NCBI GenBank assembly: GCA_040079795.1
Contig: JBEBJQ010000003.1
Location: 62,001 to 126,000, forward strand
Direction of reading: 5' to 3'
DNA length: 64,000 bases
From: SXIZ01 sp040079795
Lineage (GTDB): Bacteria; Pseudomonadota; Gammaproteobacteria; Methylococcales; Methylomonadaceae
Shown here: one piece after another, positions 25,951 to 35,587 of the stretch
How the letters are laid out: each line of letters starts with the position of its first letter
Numbering within the stretch: position 1 is the first letter of the stretch
The notes under the pieces: generated by a model
Database searches by the model: none
Told to the model about the DNA's origin: nothing
Seen by the model: only the letters and a program-made list of their open reading frames with translations
Made by a program: the position numbers and the translations under genes

Positions 25951-28461
25951 TTAAAAACGCTCAAATTTAGCTACGTCTAACCCCATTTCATCGCCTGCAA
26001 CGCGTTTTATTAAAGCGGGCTTAGCTTGCTTCGGCTGATGACTGCCCATTAGCTTGCGATTAGGATTGCGCCGTTCTACCTGCCCGATTTGAAAGAAGTT
26101 CATCAGGTCTTGCAGCTGTTCAGCCTGACCAGTCATCTCTTCCGATGTCGCAGCCAATTCTTCACTGGCGGAGGCATTTTGTTGGGTAATCTGGCTCATT
26201 TGGCTAATGGCGGTGTTGATCTGATTGGCACCTGAGGATTGTTCAAGTGATGTGGCGGAAATTTCCTGTACCAGATCGGAAGTTTTACCAATGCCGGGGA
26301 CGATGGTATCAATCAATTCGCCAGCCCGTTCCGCGGCTTTAACACTGCAATCTGCTAGCTGGCTGATTTCTTGCGCCGCGACCTGGCTACGTTCGGCGAG
26401 CTTACGTACTTCTGCCGCGACTACCGCGAAACCTTTACCATGGTCACCGGCACGCGCAGCTTCGATGGCAGCATTTAAGGCCAGCATATTAGTTTGATAG
26501 GCGATGTCATCAATAATACTGATACGTTTGGCAATCTCTTTCATTGCTTCCACGGTTTGTTTAACGGCAGTGCCACCTTCAACCGCTTCTTGGGCAGCTT
26601 TTGCGGCTATCGCGTCGGTCACTTTGGCATTTTCGGAGTTCTGGGTAATGCTGGCAGCCATTTGTTCGATACTGGAACTGGTTAAATCAACACTTGCTGC
26701 CTGCTCGCTGGCTGATTGTGACAAGGACTGGGAGGTTGCGCTGATTTGCTCAGAGGCATTGGACAATTGGTCCGTGGAAATAATGACTTCGCGGATAATC
26801 TCAGTCAAGCGGGTCATAGTTCCGTTACAACTGTCTTTAATCAGTTTATAAGAACCTTCGTAATCACCTTCGATGAGTTGCCGTAAATCACCCGTGGTCA
26901 TACGGCTCAAACCGTCAATAGTCTGGTTAATGACCTGTTCAACGCTATTGACCATGGCGTTAACAGAGCTGCTAAAATTCAAAAAGAAGTCCTCTTTACC
27001 CGCAAGCCCAATCCGTTTGGCTAAATCACCGCTTGCGGCGGCGCTCACCATTTCAGCGATTTCATTTTCAATAGCCACTTCAGCCGTACGGTCTTTAAAC
27101 TCCACCACGCTGCCTAAGCGCTCACCCTTCCCGTTTATAACGGGGTTGGCGGTTAAGCCAAAAATACGGCTGCCAACCTTGCTCTGCGTATTTAAAGTCG
27201 ACGTAAAGGTCGCCAATAACGAACCTCGCTGGCCGGAATTTTTATGGAACTGGTCAATATTGATGCCCAGCAATTTGGTGGCGCTAAAATCAGGAAGCAC
27301 CGTACGCAGATCAGCTTCTGCAGAAGACAACATCTTAGCGGCAGATTCATTCACATAAATGATATTGTGATTGTTATCGGCGATCACGACATTAGTCGAG
27401 ACGTTATCTAAGGCGTTTTTAATGCGTAAATTTTCACTGGCAATGTATCTTTCACGGTCTTGTGCCGCCAATTGTTCAGTAATATCGTTCCATTCCAACG
27501 CCGCACCCAGCCGTTTACCTTCACTATCAAACACGGGATTTGCTACAAACCCAAAGGTATGCCCCCCTAAAACCCAGTTAGTCCGAAAGGTACTGGTCAA
27601 AGTTGCCAGGACTTGTTGTTGCTTAGCGGGATTTTTATTAAAAACATCCATATTTAAGCCCATCAACTTACTCACGCTAAAGTTTGGCAGATCCTTTCTC
27701 AAATCCGCTTCGGCAGAGCTTAAAGTTTGCTCAAGCGATTTATTCATATAAATAATGTTGCAGTCATTATCCGCAATCATCATCCCGGTAGACGCATTAT
27801 CCAGGGCATTGCGGATACGCATATTTTCATTCAACAAGCGTTGCGTTTCTTCCATGTTGCGTTGCGATTGCGCCAGCTCAACTGTTCTGACCTGGATGAT
27901 TTTATCGAGCCCCATAACGTTGTCGAAAAATTGCCGGGAGATATAACACGCGGCAATCGTTTCCAATACCACGAAGGCGGCATGCACTAAAACCACATTA
28001 AATGAAGCATCATAATTAAAAATACTGGCAGGCAGATACCACCATATAGCAACATGGTGTACTGCCGCTGTAACCGCCGCGACAATATTAACCAGGGGAT
28101 TGGCAAACATACACAACATCGCTAACAGCGCAAAGAAATAAAAATGCATTTCTATTTGCATAGGACCTTGCCCAAAATGCACCAACACCCCCCCCATGAT
28201 CATCGCAGTAAAGCCATAAACCAGGGAAATGGCGCGCTGGTTTTTCAATGCAAAAAAAGCAATGGTTGGGCCAATGAGGGTGATTGAAGTTAAGGCCAAC
28301 GCAAATAAAGCGCCAGTCCCTGCCAACCAGGCAACCCCCATCAGGATCGGAACATGCAAATAGAAAAAAACCAGTGCAATTTTATTAAGCCGCTTAAGGT
28401 AATTAACTTCAAAGTCAGTTGTTTCTTTAGGTAAAGCCAGATATTTAGTGATAGTCGACAT
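25951..28461 (-). CDS. methyl-accepting chemotaxis protein with six-helix membrane sensor and two PAS domains
   Basis: An 836-residue chemoreceptor. The N-terminal ~190 residues form about six membrane helices with almost no periplasmic loops. They include EMHFYFFALLAMLCMF and VTAAVHHVAIWWYLPASIF, whose His residues could bind a metal, haem or quinone (inference). Two PAS domains follow (about 205-330 and 340-460, each with MMIADND/VVIADNN..IIYMN/IIYVN). A HAMP-like segment GDLAKRI..GD leads to the signalling domain with its tip DDIAYQTNMLALNAAIEAARAG. The tail is KFERF. It lies 20 bases after the thioredoxin-fold gene. The PAS pair is closely similar to that of the 1068-residue receptor, pointing to duplication. 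Confidence 0.9.
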   Translation of the reverse strand: MSTITKYLALPKETTDFEVNYLKRLNKIALVFFYLHVPILMGVAWLAGTGALFALALTSITLIGPTIAFFALKNQRAISLVYGFTAMIMGGVLVHFGQGPMQIEMHFYFFALLAMLCMFANPLVNIVAAVTAAVHHVAIWWYLPASIFNYDASFNVVLVHAAFVVLETIAACYISRQFFDNVMGLDKIIQVRTVELAQSQRNMEETQRLLNENMRIRNALDNASTGMMIADNDCNIIYMNKSLEQTLSSAEADLRKDLPNFSVSKLMGLNMDVFNKNPAKQQQVLATLTSTFRTNWVLGGHTFGFVANPVFDSEGKRLGAALEWNDITEQLAAQDRERYIASENLRIKNALDNVSTNVVIADNNHNIIYVNESAAKMLSSAEADLRTVLPDFSATKLLGINIDQFHKNSGQRGSLLATFTSTLNTQSKVGSRIFGLTANPVINGKGERLGSVVEFKDRTAEVAIENEIAEMVSAAASGDLAKRIGLAGKEDFFLNFSSSVNAMVNSVEQVINQTIDGLSRMTTGDLRQLIEGDYEGSYKLIKDSCNGTMTRLTEIIREVIISTDQLSNASEQISATSQSLSQSASEQAASVDLTSSSIEQMAASITQNSENAKVTDAIAAKAAQEAVEGGTAVKQTVEAMKEIAKRISIIDDIAYQTNMLALNAAIEAARAGDHGKGFAVVAAEVRKLAERSQVAAQEISQLADCSVKAAERAGELIDTIVPGIGKTSDLVQEISATSLEQSSGANQINTAISQMSQITQQNASASEELAATSEEMTGQAEQLQDLMNFFQIGQVERRNPNRKLMGSHQPKQAKPALIKRVAGDEMGLDVAKFERF

Positions 28462-28481
28462 TTTAGGTATCTCTTAGGTAT

Positions 28482-29138
28482 TTAATATTTAAGTCCAAAT
28501 GGATCAGCTAACACTTGCAACCCCTTGGCTACAGCACATCCAAACAGTGGAATAGGTTTAACCGGGTGTTCGGTCATTAACTGCTGGATAATTTCTACAT
28601 CTTTAATATCCGGGCCTTGCTTTCTGGCTGTATATCCACCTGCATAACGCACTTTACCGAGCGGATCGGCTACCACCATCATCGGTGCAGCGGACACGTT
28701 ATAAAATTCATGTAACGTTTTAGGGCTGATCACTTCATAAGAAAAGCCCTTAGCTTTCGCTGACGCTAGCCACTCAGGACGGTCACCATCGACAATCAGT
28801 AATTTTTCCTTAATGCCACCCGTTCTTGCTTTAGAAAATAAATGTTCAACAATACGTTTTGAACAAGTACATTTGGAATACAAAATATGCACCGCCAACC
28901 ATTGCCCCTGCTCATCCAAATTACGGGAATCATCAATGGCTCTGGCTAATGCCTGGTCATCACCCGAAGGCAACGGCAAAGTAACCCAGTGATCCGCCAT
29001 TAAAAAAGCGCCTACAACCACGACCATGCCACCCCAAATACCTATGGCTAATTTGGGCAGCCAGTCTTTCAACTGCAAACGCCAATCGCGTGGTGCTTTA
29101 TCGACGGTTATTTGGGAATACAGGCTGTGCATAAACAT
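28482..29138 (-). CDS. membrane-anchored thioredoxin-fold protein with a C-T-C motif
   Basis: A 218-residue protein with one membrane helix at about residues 29-48 and a probable periplasmic domain. The stretch VHILYSKCTCSKRIVEHLF places a CxC pair where thioredoxins have CxxC. Later SAAPMMVVAD supplies a cis-Pro-like site and GKVRYAGGY a following strand, so the fold is probably thioredoxin-like. A third Cys lies near the C terminus (FGCAVAKGLQ). It resembles proteins annotated as RedB-like, but I cannot confirm that name. It sits between two chemoreceptor genes, three bases after one and 20 before the next, so it belongs to the chemotaxis operon. Its role is unknown; redox input to the receptors is a hypothesis. 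Confidence 0.7.
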   Translation of the reverse strand: MFMHSLYSQITVDKAPRDWRLQLKDWLPKLAIGIWGGMVVVVGAFLMADHWVTLPLPSGDDQALARAIDDSRNLDEQGQWLAVHILYSKCTCSKRIVEHLFSKARTGGIKEKLLIVDGDRPEWLASAKAKGFSYEVISPKTLHEFYNVSAAPMMVVADPLGKVRYAGGYTARKQGPDIKDVEIIQQLMTEHPVKPIPLFGCAVAKGLQVLADPFGLKY

Positions 29139-29141
29139 CCC

Positions 29142-32100
29142 CTAGAAACGTTCAAATTTGGACATATCGAAAACCATGTCATCGCCAGCAACGCGTTTTG
29201 CTAAAACCGGTTTAGACTGCTTTGGCTGATGGCTACCCATTAACTTGCGATTAGGGCTGCGCCGTTCTGCCTGGCCGATGTTGAAAAAACCCATGAGTTC
29301 TTGCAACTGTTCTGCCTGCCCGGTCATTTCTTCCGCGGTGGCGGCAAGTTCTTCACTGGCTGAGGCATTTTGCTGGGTAGTTTGGCTCATTTGGCTAATG
29401 GCGGTGTTGATCTGGTTGGCACCGGAGGATTGCTCCAATGATGCGGCAGAAATTTCCTGTACCAGGTCAGAGGTTTTACCGATGCCGGGGACGATGGTGT
29501 CGATTAGGGCGCCAGCGCGTTCTGCGGCCTTGACGCTGCCATCGGCGAGTTCGCCGATTTCCTGTGCGGCTATTTGGCTACGTTCAGCCAATTTACGTAC
29601 TTCAGTGGCAACGACAGCAAAGCCTTTGCCGTGGTCTCCTGCCCTGGCCGCTTCGATGGCGGCATTTAAGGCGAGCATGTTGGTTTGGTAGGCGATGTCG
29701 TCGATGATGCCGATGCGTTTGGCGATTTCTTTCATGGCTTCTACGGTTTGTTTGACCGCCACACCGCCTTCAACGGCTTCCTGGGCGGCTTTGGTGGCCA
29801 TGCCGTCGGTTATTTTGGCGTTTTCGGCATTTTGGTTGATGCTGGCGGCCATTTGTTCGATGCTGGCGCTGGTCATATCTACACTCGAAGCCTGTTCACT
29901 GGTGGCTTGGGATAGCGACTGAGCGGTAGCGCTAATTTGTTCAGAGGCATTTGACAATTGATCCGATGAACTAATCACCTCACTGATAATATCGGTTAAG
30001 CGGGTCATGGTTTCGTTGCAACTGTCTTTAATCAGCATGTACGATCCCTGATATTCCCCTTCTATGGATTGCCGCAGGTCGCCCTTAGCCATCCTGCCCA
30101 AACCCTCTATAGTCTCGTTAATAACCTGTTCGACACTGTTTACCATTGCATTAATGGAGCTACTAAAAGTAAGGTAAAAACCCTCTTTACCCGTAAGATC
30201 AATGCGTTTTGCTAAATCACCCGCAGAGGCTGCACTTACCATTTCAGCCACTTCATTTTCAATGGCAACTTCGGCGGTTCGGTCTTTCCACTCCACCACA
30301 CTGCCTAAGCGCTCACCTTGCGTATTGATCACCGGATTGGCAGTGAGTCCGAAGACCCGATTACCTACCTTGATCTGCGTGGCAAAAGTCGTCTTGAAAC
30401 TTGCCAATAAATTTCGTTGATGGGCGGGGTTTTTATGGAACTGGTCAATATTAGTCCCCATCAATTTTGAAGCACTGAAATTAGGCAGGACTTTCCGTAA
30501 ATCAGATTCAGCGGTAGACAACATCTTAGTAACGGAATCATTCACATAGATGATATTCAGATCGTTATCGGCAATCATGACATTGGTAGAAACATTGTCT
30601 AACGCGATTTTAATACGCAGGTTTTCACTGGCTATCAGGTTTTCACGTTCTTGTGCCGCCACTTGTTCAGAAATGTCATCCCACTCCAGAGCGGCACCCA
30701 GACGCTTACCTTGGTTATCAAACACCGGGTTTGCCGAAAGCGCAAAAGTACGCCCACCTAACATTAATTTAGTCTTAAAGGTCGTATTTAAAGTGGCCAG
30801 CAATTGTTTTTGATGCGCTGGATTTTTGTGGAAGACATCAATGGTCGATCCCATTACCTTAGCCGCATTAAAGTCCGGTAAAGCGGTTTTCAAATCTGCT
30901 TCGGCAACCGTTAAGGTTTGTGTTACCGCTTTATTCATGTAAATAATGTTGCGGTCATTATCGGCAATCATCATCCCCGTAGAAGCATTATCCAAAGCAT
31001 TCCGAATGCGCGTGTTTTCGTCCAGCAAGCGCCTGGTTTCATCAATATCAAAACCCAGTTTGGTCTGCATGGTTTTTAAACCCAACAGTACTTTACTGAC
31101 TTCATCCTCCCCGGTAATAGCCATAGGTGTATCGTATTGGCCTGCGGAAATATTACCGAACACCCCAATAGCTTGTTGTAAAGGGCGGGTAATGGATCTG
31201 GATATGAGCAACCCTAACCAAACCAAAAAAGCAATCGCACCAGCCAGTACGCCAACGGTGATTAAGCGATTCTGTTCATAGCGGATTTCCCCAGCTTGGT
31301 ATTCAGTTTCCACAACATCAAATTGCAGTTTTTGCAGCTTCTCAAGGTCAAAACCTGCTTGTGGATAAAGGTTTTTTGCATGATCGGCCGCATCACGTGC
31401 TGCCATATAATTATTCGATTTTAAGGCCAGGATGGCTGGTTTTAAGGCTTCAGTAACAAATTTTCCCCGAGACGAAGTGAATTGATCAGCCAGCTGCTTT
31501 TCCTCGGGCGTCAGATAAGTCGCCATATAGGCTTGCCATATTGCTTCGATCGAGTCTATGTTTTTGCCAATGGCGGCCGCAGTTTTTGCAGCATTATCCG
31601 CGTCCATGACATGAGCCGGGGTTTTGTCTGCCGATAGTACAATGTTAGCTTCACTGATGACTGTGCGTAATAACGCCCTGTTTTCAATCATGAGGGTATT
31701 AATCTTCGCCAAGTCCCGCAATGGAACCATCCGGTCATCATGCACGGTTTTTAGGCTATTCTGTGATTGCCGCTCACCTATCAAGCCCAATCCCCCTAAA
31801 ACTACTGCCACGAATAAGGCCATCCCCAATAAAGCGTTTAAACGGGTACCAATAGGCGTTTTTTGAAACATGTGTTTAATCTTCCACAGCAAATTATTTT
31901 TAACGACAGTGCCTTGGCTAATCAATAAGCCATTTGCCTTGCCCTCCCTGAACAAACGATAAGCATTTTCTGCTGACTCAATTTGCTGTCGTGAAGGTTT
32001 ACCCCGCACGGACATAAATCCAATCGGGTTATTACCCTCAAAAATAGGCGCAACATTCGCCACTACCCAATAGTAATCACCACTCTTACTGCGATTTTTA

Positions 32101-32348
32101 ACTACCCCAGTCCACGGTTTTCCTGCCTTACAATTTGCCCAAAGGTCAGCAAACGCTTCCGGTGGCATATCCGGGTGACGCACCAGATTATGGGCTTTCC
32201 CTATTAATTCTCTTTCACTATAGCCACTGATCTTAATAAATGCTGGATTAGCATAGGTGATAATGCCTTTCAGATCGGTTTTAGAAACCAGCATGTCCGA
32301 TTCTGACACTTGAATTTCTGACTGGGTGACGGGTTGATTAAGTTTCAC
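29142..32348 (-). CDS. methyl-accepting chemotaxis protein with Aer-like PAS and two further PAS domains
   Basis: A 1068-residue receptor. Residues ~15-125 form an Aer-type PAS domain (NPAFIKISGYSERELIGK, NLVRHPDMPPEAFADLW, GKPWTGVVKNRSKSGDYYWV), which in Aer binds FAD and senses cell redox state. Then come TM1 (~166-187), a four-helix-bundle periplasmic domain, TM2 (~368-388), a HAMP, two tandem PAS domains (~450-570, 575-690), a second HAMP-like unit and the signalling hairpin with tip DDIAYQTNMLALNAAIEAARAG. The tail is KFERF. This is the first receptor of the operon. The final third uses noticeably more G/C at third codon positions than the rest. Confidence 0.92.
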   Translation of the reverse strand: MKLNQPVTQSEIQVSESDMLVSKTDLKGIITYANPAFIKISGYSERELIGKAHNLVRHPDMPPEAFADLWANCKAGKPWTGVVKNRSKSGDYYWVVANVAPIFEGNNPIGFMSVRGKPSRQQIESAENAYRLFREGKANGLLISQGTVVKNNLLWKIKHMFQKTPIGTRLNALLGMALFVAVVLGGLGLIGERQSQNSLKTVHDDRMVPLRDLAKINTLMIENRALLRTVISEANIVLSADKTPAHVMDADNAAKTAAAIGKNIDSIEAIWQAYMATYLTPEEKQLADQFTSSRGKFVTEALKPAILALKSNNYMAARDAADHAKNLYPQAGFDLEKLQKLQFDVVETEYQAGEIRYEQNRLITVGVLAGAIAFLVWLGLLISRSITRPLQQAIGVFGNISAGQYDTPMAITGEDEVSKVLLGLKTMQTKLGFDIDETRRLLDENTRIRNALDNASTGMMIADNDRNIIYMNKAVTQTLTVAEADLKTALPDFNAAKVMGSTIDVFHKNPAHQKQLLATLNTTFKTKLMLGGRTFALSANPVFDNQGKRLGAALEWDDISEQVAAQERENLIASENLRIKIALDNVSTNVMIADNDLNIIYVNDSVTKMLSTAESDLRKVLPNFSASKLMGTNIDQFHKNPAHQRNLLASFKTTFATQIKVGNRVFGLTANPVINTQGERLGSVVEWKDRTAEVAIENEVAEMVSAASAGDLAKRIDLTGKEGFYLTFSSSINAMVNSVEQVINETIEGLGRMAKGDLRQSIEGEYQGSYMLIKDSCNETMTRLTDIISEVISSSDQLSNASEQISATAQSLSQATSEQASSVDMTSASIEQMAASINQNAENAKITDGMATKAAQEAVEGGVAVKQTVEAMKEIAKRIGIIDDIAYQTNMLALNAAIEAARAGDHGKGFAVVATEVRKLAERSQIAAQEIGELADGSVKAAERAGALIDTIVPGIGKTSDLVQEISAASLEQSSGANQINTAISQMSQTTQQNASASEELAATAEEMTGQAEQLQELMGFFNIGQAERRSPNRKLMGSHQPKQSKPVLAKRVAGDDMVFDMSKFERF

Positions 32349-32392
32349 GATTTAATTCCTATTTTATTTGCGCCCTGCTGAGTTACTGCACA

Positions 32393-32629
32393 TCAGTCCA
32401 GAGAAGAAGAAATGGCTGGATTTACGCCTTGGGCAGGTTGGGAACCTCTGCCCAGATTTGTGAAATCATCACCACCAAGCAACAGCAATAGCTCACCCAT
32501 GGTTAATCCAACATTGATCAAACTTGACTTAAAACCCGAAAAGCCCTGCCGCTTATGGCTTATGACCTGCTTTTGTTGTTCAGCTGCCGTATACGAGGCC
32601 ATTTCGCCGTTTATGTCGTGTGTCTGCAT
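32393..32629 (-). CDS. small protein of unknown function in the chemotaxis operon
   Basis: A 78-residue product (MQTHDINGEMASYTAAEQQK...). The start has GGAG nine bases upstream, and the gene lies between the CheY-like regulator (73 bases upstream) and the Aer-like receptor (44 bases downstream) on the same strand. It has a short hydrophobic stretch (VGLTMGELLLLLGG) and a Gly/Ser-rich tail. No family recognised. An overlapping plus-strand frame is longer but has no comparable ribosome site. Confidence 0.5.
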   Translation of the reverse strand: MQTHDINGEMASYTAAEQQKQVISHKRQGFSGFKSSLINVGLTMGELLLLLGGDDFTNLGRGSQPAQGVNPAISSSLD

Positions 32630-32702
32630 AATATATTGCTCCGCTGTTGCTATTGGCGACCGGGCATTTCTGCCTAAAAGTAATGGTTATAAGGTTGGAA
32701 AA

Positions 32703-33074
32703 TCAGCGCAAAATCAATTTGCTCACTGCGCTAAGCATCTGCGCAGGTTTAAACGGCTTTACAATCCATGCTTTGGCTCCCGCAATCTGTCCTTCCAATT
32801 TTTTGGCTTCTTCAGATTCGGTAGTTAACATAATGATCGGCGTAAATTTGTACGCTGGTAACTGTTTTGCTTCTCTCACAAAGGTAATTCCATCCATATT
32901 GGGCATATTGACGTCGCAAATGATTAAATGGATTTTTTGGCCATCCAGTTTGGTCAACGCGTCTTGGCCGTCGACCCCTTCGATAATGTGGTAGCCCGCA
33001 CTTTTTAAAGCAATTCCGACCACTTGTCTTACTGACGCGGAATCATCTATTACCAGGATTGTTTTAAGCATCAT
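32703..33074 (-). CDS. CheY-like single-domain response regulator
   Basis: A 123-residue receiver domain: acidic pocket IDDS at about 10-12, phosphoacceptor D54 in LIICDVNMPNMDG, conserved Thr in MLTTES and Lys in AWIVKPF. Such stand-alone receivers next to receptors usually act in chemotaxis signalling, either as output (CheY) or phosphate sink. The gene opens the minus-strand operon with a good ribosome site (AGGAAACGA before ATGATG). No cheA, cheW, cheB or cheR is in the window. Confidence 0.9.
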   Translation of the reverse strand: MMLKTILVIDDSASVRQVVGIALKSAGYHIIEGVDGQDALTKLDGQKIHLIICDVNMPNMDGITFVREAKQLPAYKFTPIIMLTTESEEAKKLEGQIAGAKAWIVKPFKPAQMLSAVSKLILR

Positions 33075-33250
33075 TCGTTTCCTAAAAAAATATTACCGGC
33101 CCGCATTGGGCATTAACCTTTTCCCCGTCCTGCAAGTGGTGCGTATCAGCCAGCATCACTCACTTATTCAGGCGGGTTTGCCTACCTAGCCCAAGCGTCA
33201 AGCTTTACTGCAAAGATAGATCCCTTCAGTGCTTTTAAGGCACTTTCCTG

Positions 33251-35587
33251 TCATATGTAAACAATGTAGGGTTCATCATTCAATTTCTGGACACAACTCA
33301 ACTCATCTGAGCTGGCAGGACGGTTGAGCAGCACCTCAAACTCCGCCAATTTTACCGGCCTGCTGAACAAATAGCCTTGATAAGTGCAGCAGCCAAGACC
33401 TTCAAGACAAAGCCGTTGCTCCTCAGTCTCAACCCCCTCCGCAATCACGTTTAACCCAAGATTGTGTGCCATACCAATGATGGTTTGAACAATGATGGCA
33501 TCGTTGGGATCAGTAATAATGTCGCGGACAAAAGACTGGTCAATTTTTAACTGTGCAAGCGGTAACTTCTTTAAAGAACTGAGCGAAGAATAGCCGGTAC
33601 CAAAATCATCCATGGAAAAGCGAATACCCAGCAGTTTGAGCCTTTGCATCTTTTCTATGGTCTCAGTGACATTATTCATGACCAGACTCTCGGTCAGCTC
33701 CAGCTTAAGCCGTGTTGGATTAGCCCCGGTCTCGACCAGCATTTTGCATAATTGTTCAACAAAACTTTGTTGACTGAACTGCCGAGCACTCACATTAACT
33801 GCAAGCTCCAAATCTCTGGTAAGGGGTGAGTTCTCCCAGACTTTCAGTTGCAAGCAGGCCGTGCGTAGAACCCAGTCACCAATTGGTAAGATCAGGCCGG
33901 TTTCTTCAGCAATAGGGATAAACTCGGCAGGGGAAACAAAACCAAGATGTGGATGCTTCCAGCGCAACAGCACTTCCGCACCTAGCATCCGGCAGGTATT
34001 ATCTACCTGCACCTGATAGTAGAGCTCCAGCTGTTCTTCAGTTAAGGCGTGATGTAACTCTGTTTCCAAAGTCACACGGTTTTCGAGTATTGCTTGAGTG
34101 TCAGGATCAAAAAAGAACAAACTATTACGTCCGGCATGTTTAGCGGCATACATAGCAATATCGGCGTGCTTTATGAGCTCTTCGCTTGCTAAGGCAATAC
34201 CAGAGAACATATTAATACCGATGCTGGCTGAGTTATGGTGTTTTTGCCCCCCCAGCAGGTAAGGCTGATTGATTGCTTTAAGAATTTTTTCGCCAACGCT
34301 TTGTACAACCAGAACGGCGTTTTCCTGCTCGTCGCCCAGGTCCTCCAGGAGAATCACAAACTCATCGCCACCCAGCCTCGCTAAAATGTCGCTTTGGCGG
34401 ATACAGGACTTTAAGCGCAGCGCCACTTCAACCAGTAATTGATCGCCAATACTGTGCCCTTTGGTATCATTGATCGCTTTGAAGTTATCCAGGTCAATCA
34501 TCAGCAATGCCGCATACTGGTGATTGTTATCGCTTTTGATCATCGCCAATTCCAGGCGATCATTCAGCAAGCGGCGGTTAGGCAGGTCAGTCAGCGGATC
34601 GAAATAGGCCAGACGATGCAGGGCTTTTTTTTCGCTCAAATCGGTAAAAACGCCAACGTAATGGCTGACCCCCCCGTTAAGATCGGTCACTGCGGTAATG
34701 CTGAGCCATTTGGAGTAAATTTCACCGTTTTTACGCCGGTCCCAAATCTCTCCCTGCCAGTACTTTTCCAGTATTAGTTCATCCCACAGTGCCTGATAAA
34801 AGGCTTGATCATGGCAGCCTGATTTCAATAAGGCGGGGCTTTTACCCAGCACCTCTTCCGGACTGTATCCGGTAAGCCGGGTAAACGCAGTATTAACCCG
34901 CACAACGTGCAATTTGGCATCGGTGATTACGATGCCCTCTTGAGCCTCAATAACAGTATCGGCAATCCTGAGTTCAAGTTCGGCCATCCGTTGCCGGGTG
35001 ATGTCCCGACCGATAACGATTAATCCTTTACGCTCACCGTTTTCTTTAAAAAATGGCGTTTTACGCACTTCAAATACACAGGCAGCATCCCCTTCTTCAT
35101 ACACTTGTTCTTCTGTAACCAGTAGATTTCGGGCATTCCAGACCGGCTCATCATCAATTAAATATTTCGAATGTAAGCTATGAATTGACGGGCATAAAAT
35201 GCTAAGCTCCAGACTGGTCTTACCCTGCCAGGCAATGCTATCCAGTTTGAAAAGTTCTCGGGCGCATTTGTTGGCGATGATAAAACGGCCTTCACCATCT
35301 TTAAAGATAATGGCATCAGGGAGCGTCTCTATAAACGGCATGAGTTGTTTGCTAAGTAAAAGCAGGCCCTGCTCGCGTTTTTGCAACGCCTGTTGCGACC
35401 ACTCCCGATGTTCAAGCTCCGGTTCGACTGGGGATGACCAGGATCTGTCTGGCGTCCAATCATGGCCGCCAATATAATTAAAGAGCAGTTTTTCAATCAA
35501 GGTAGCAGCCCCGGTTTGATAGCATTTGGGGATGCCTGTTTTTATAGGGCAATAAAAACTGATTTGCAAAAGTGCAATGACAAACAC
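33251..35587 (-). CDS. PAS-PAS-GGDEF-EAL cyclic-di-GMP protein
   Basis: A 778-residue protein with no clear membrane helix. Two PAS domains (about 85-205 and 205-330; IETLPDAIIFKD, QEGIVITDAKLHVVRVNTAFTRLTGYS) are followed by a diguanylate cyclase domain with intact RLGGDEFVILL near 415, and a phosphodiesterase domain. In the last, the EAL motif reads AEVLLRW (EVL variant) and other catalytic acids appear present (NVSARQFSQ, LELTES, DDFGTGYSSL). It may make and break c-di-GMP. The start is uncertain: the open frame begins at a GTG at 35587 without a convincing ribosome site, and TTG at about 35499 is an alternative. Confidence 0.88.
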   Translation of the reverse strand: MFVIALLQISFYCPIKTGIPKCYQTGAATLIEKLLFNYIGGHDWTPDRSWSSPVEPELEHREWSQQALQKREQGLLLLSKQLMPFIETLPDAIIFKDGEGRFIIANKCARELFKLDSIAWQGKTSLELSILCPSIHSLHSKYLIDDEPVWNARNLLVTEEQVYEEGDAACVFEVRKTPFFKENGERKGLIVIGRDITRQRMAELELRIADTVIEAQEGIVITDAKLHVVRVNTAFTRLTGYSPEEVLGKSPALLKSGCHDQAFYQALWDELILEKYWQGEIWDRRKNGEIYSKWLSITAVTDLNGGVSHYVGVFTDLSEKKALHRLAYFDPLTDLPNRRLLNDRLELAMIKSDNNHQYAALLMIDLDNFKAINDTKGHSIGDQLLVEVALRLKSCIRQSDILARLGGDEFVILLEDLGDEQENAVLVVQSVGEKILKAINQPYLLGGQKHHNSASIGINMFSGIALASEELIKHADIAMYAAKHAGRNSLFFFDPDTQAILENRVTLETELHHALTEEQLELYYQVQVDNTCRMLGAEVLLRWKHPHLGFVSPAEFIPIAEETGLILPIGDWVLRTACLQLKVWENSPLTRDLELAVNVSARQFSQQSFVEQLCKMLVETGANPTRLKLELTESLVMNNVTETIEKMQRLKLLGIRFSMDDFGTGYSSLSSLKKLPLAQLKIDQSFVRDIITDPNDAIIVQTIIGMAHNLGLNVIAEGVETEEQRLCLEGLGCCTYQGYLFSRPVKLAEFEVLLNRPASSDELSCVQKLNDEPYIVYI

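Noticed and set aside
26873..27358. 161-codon plus-strand frame antisense to the six-helix receptor
   Set aside because: Matching shadow frames occur antisense to the paralogous receptor, as expected from conserved coding on the other strand.
32412..32828. 138-codon plus-strand frame in the chemotaxis operon
   Set aside because: It overlaps the CheY-like gene and a small minus-strand gene with a better ribosome site; composition looks like an antisense shadow.
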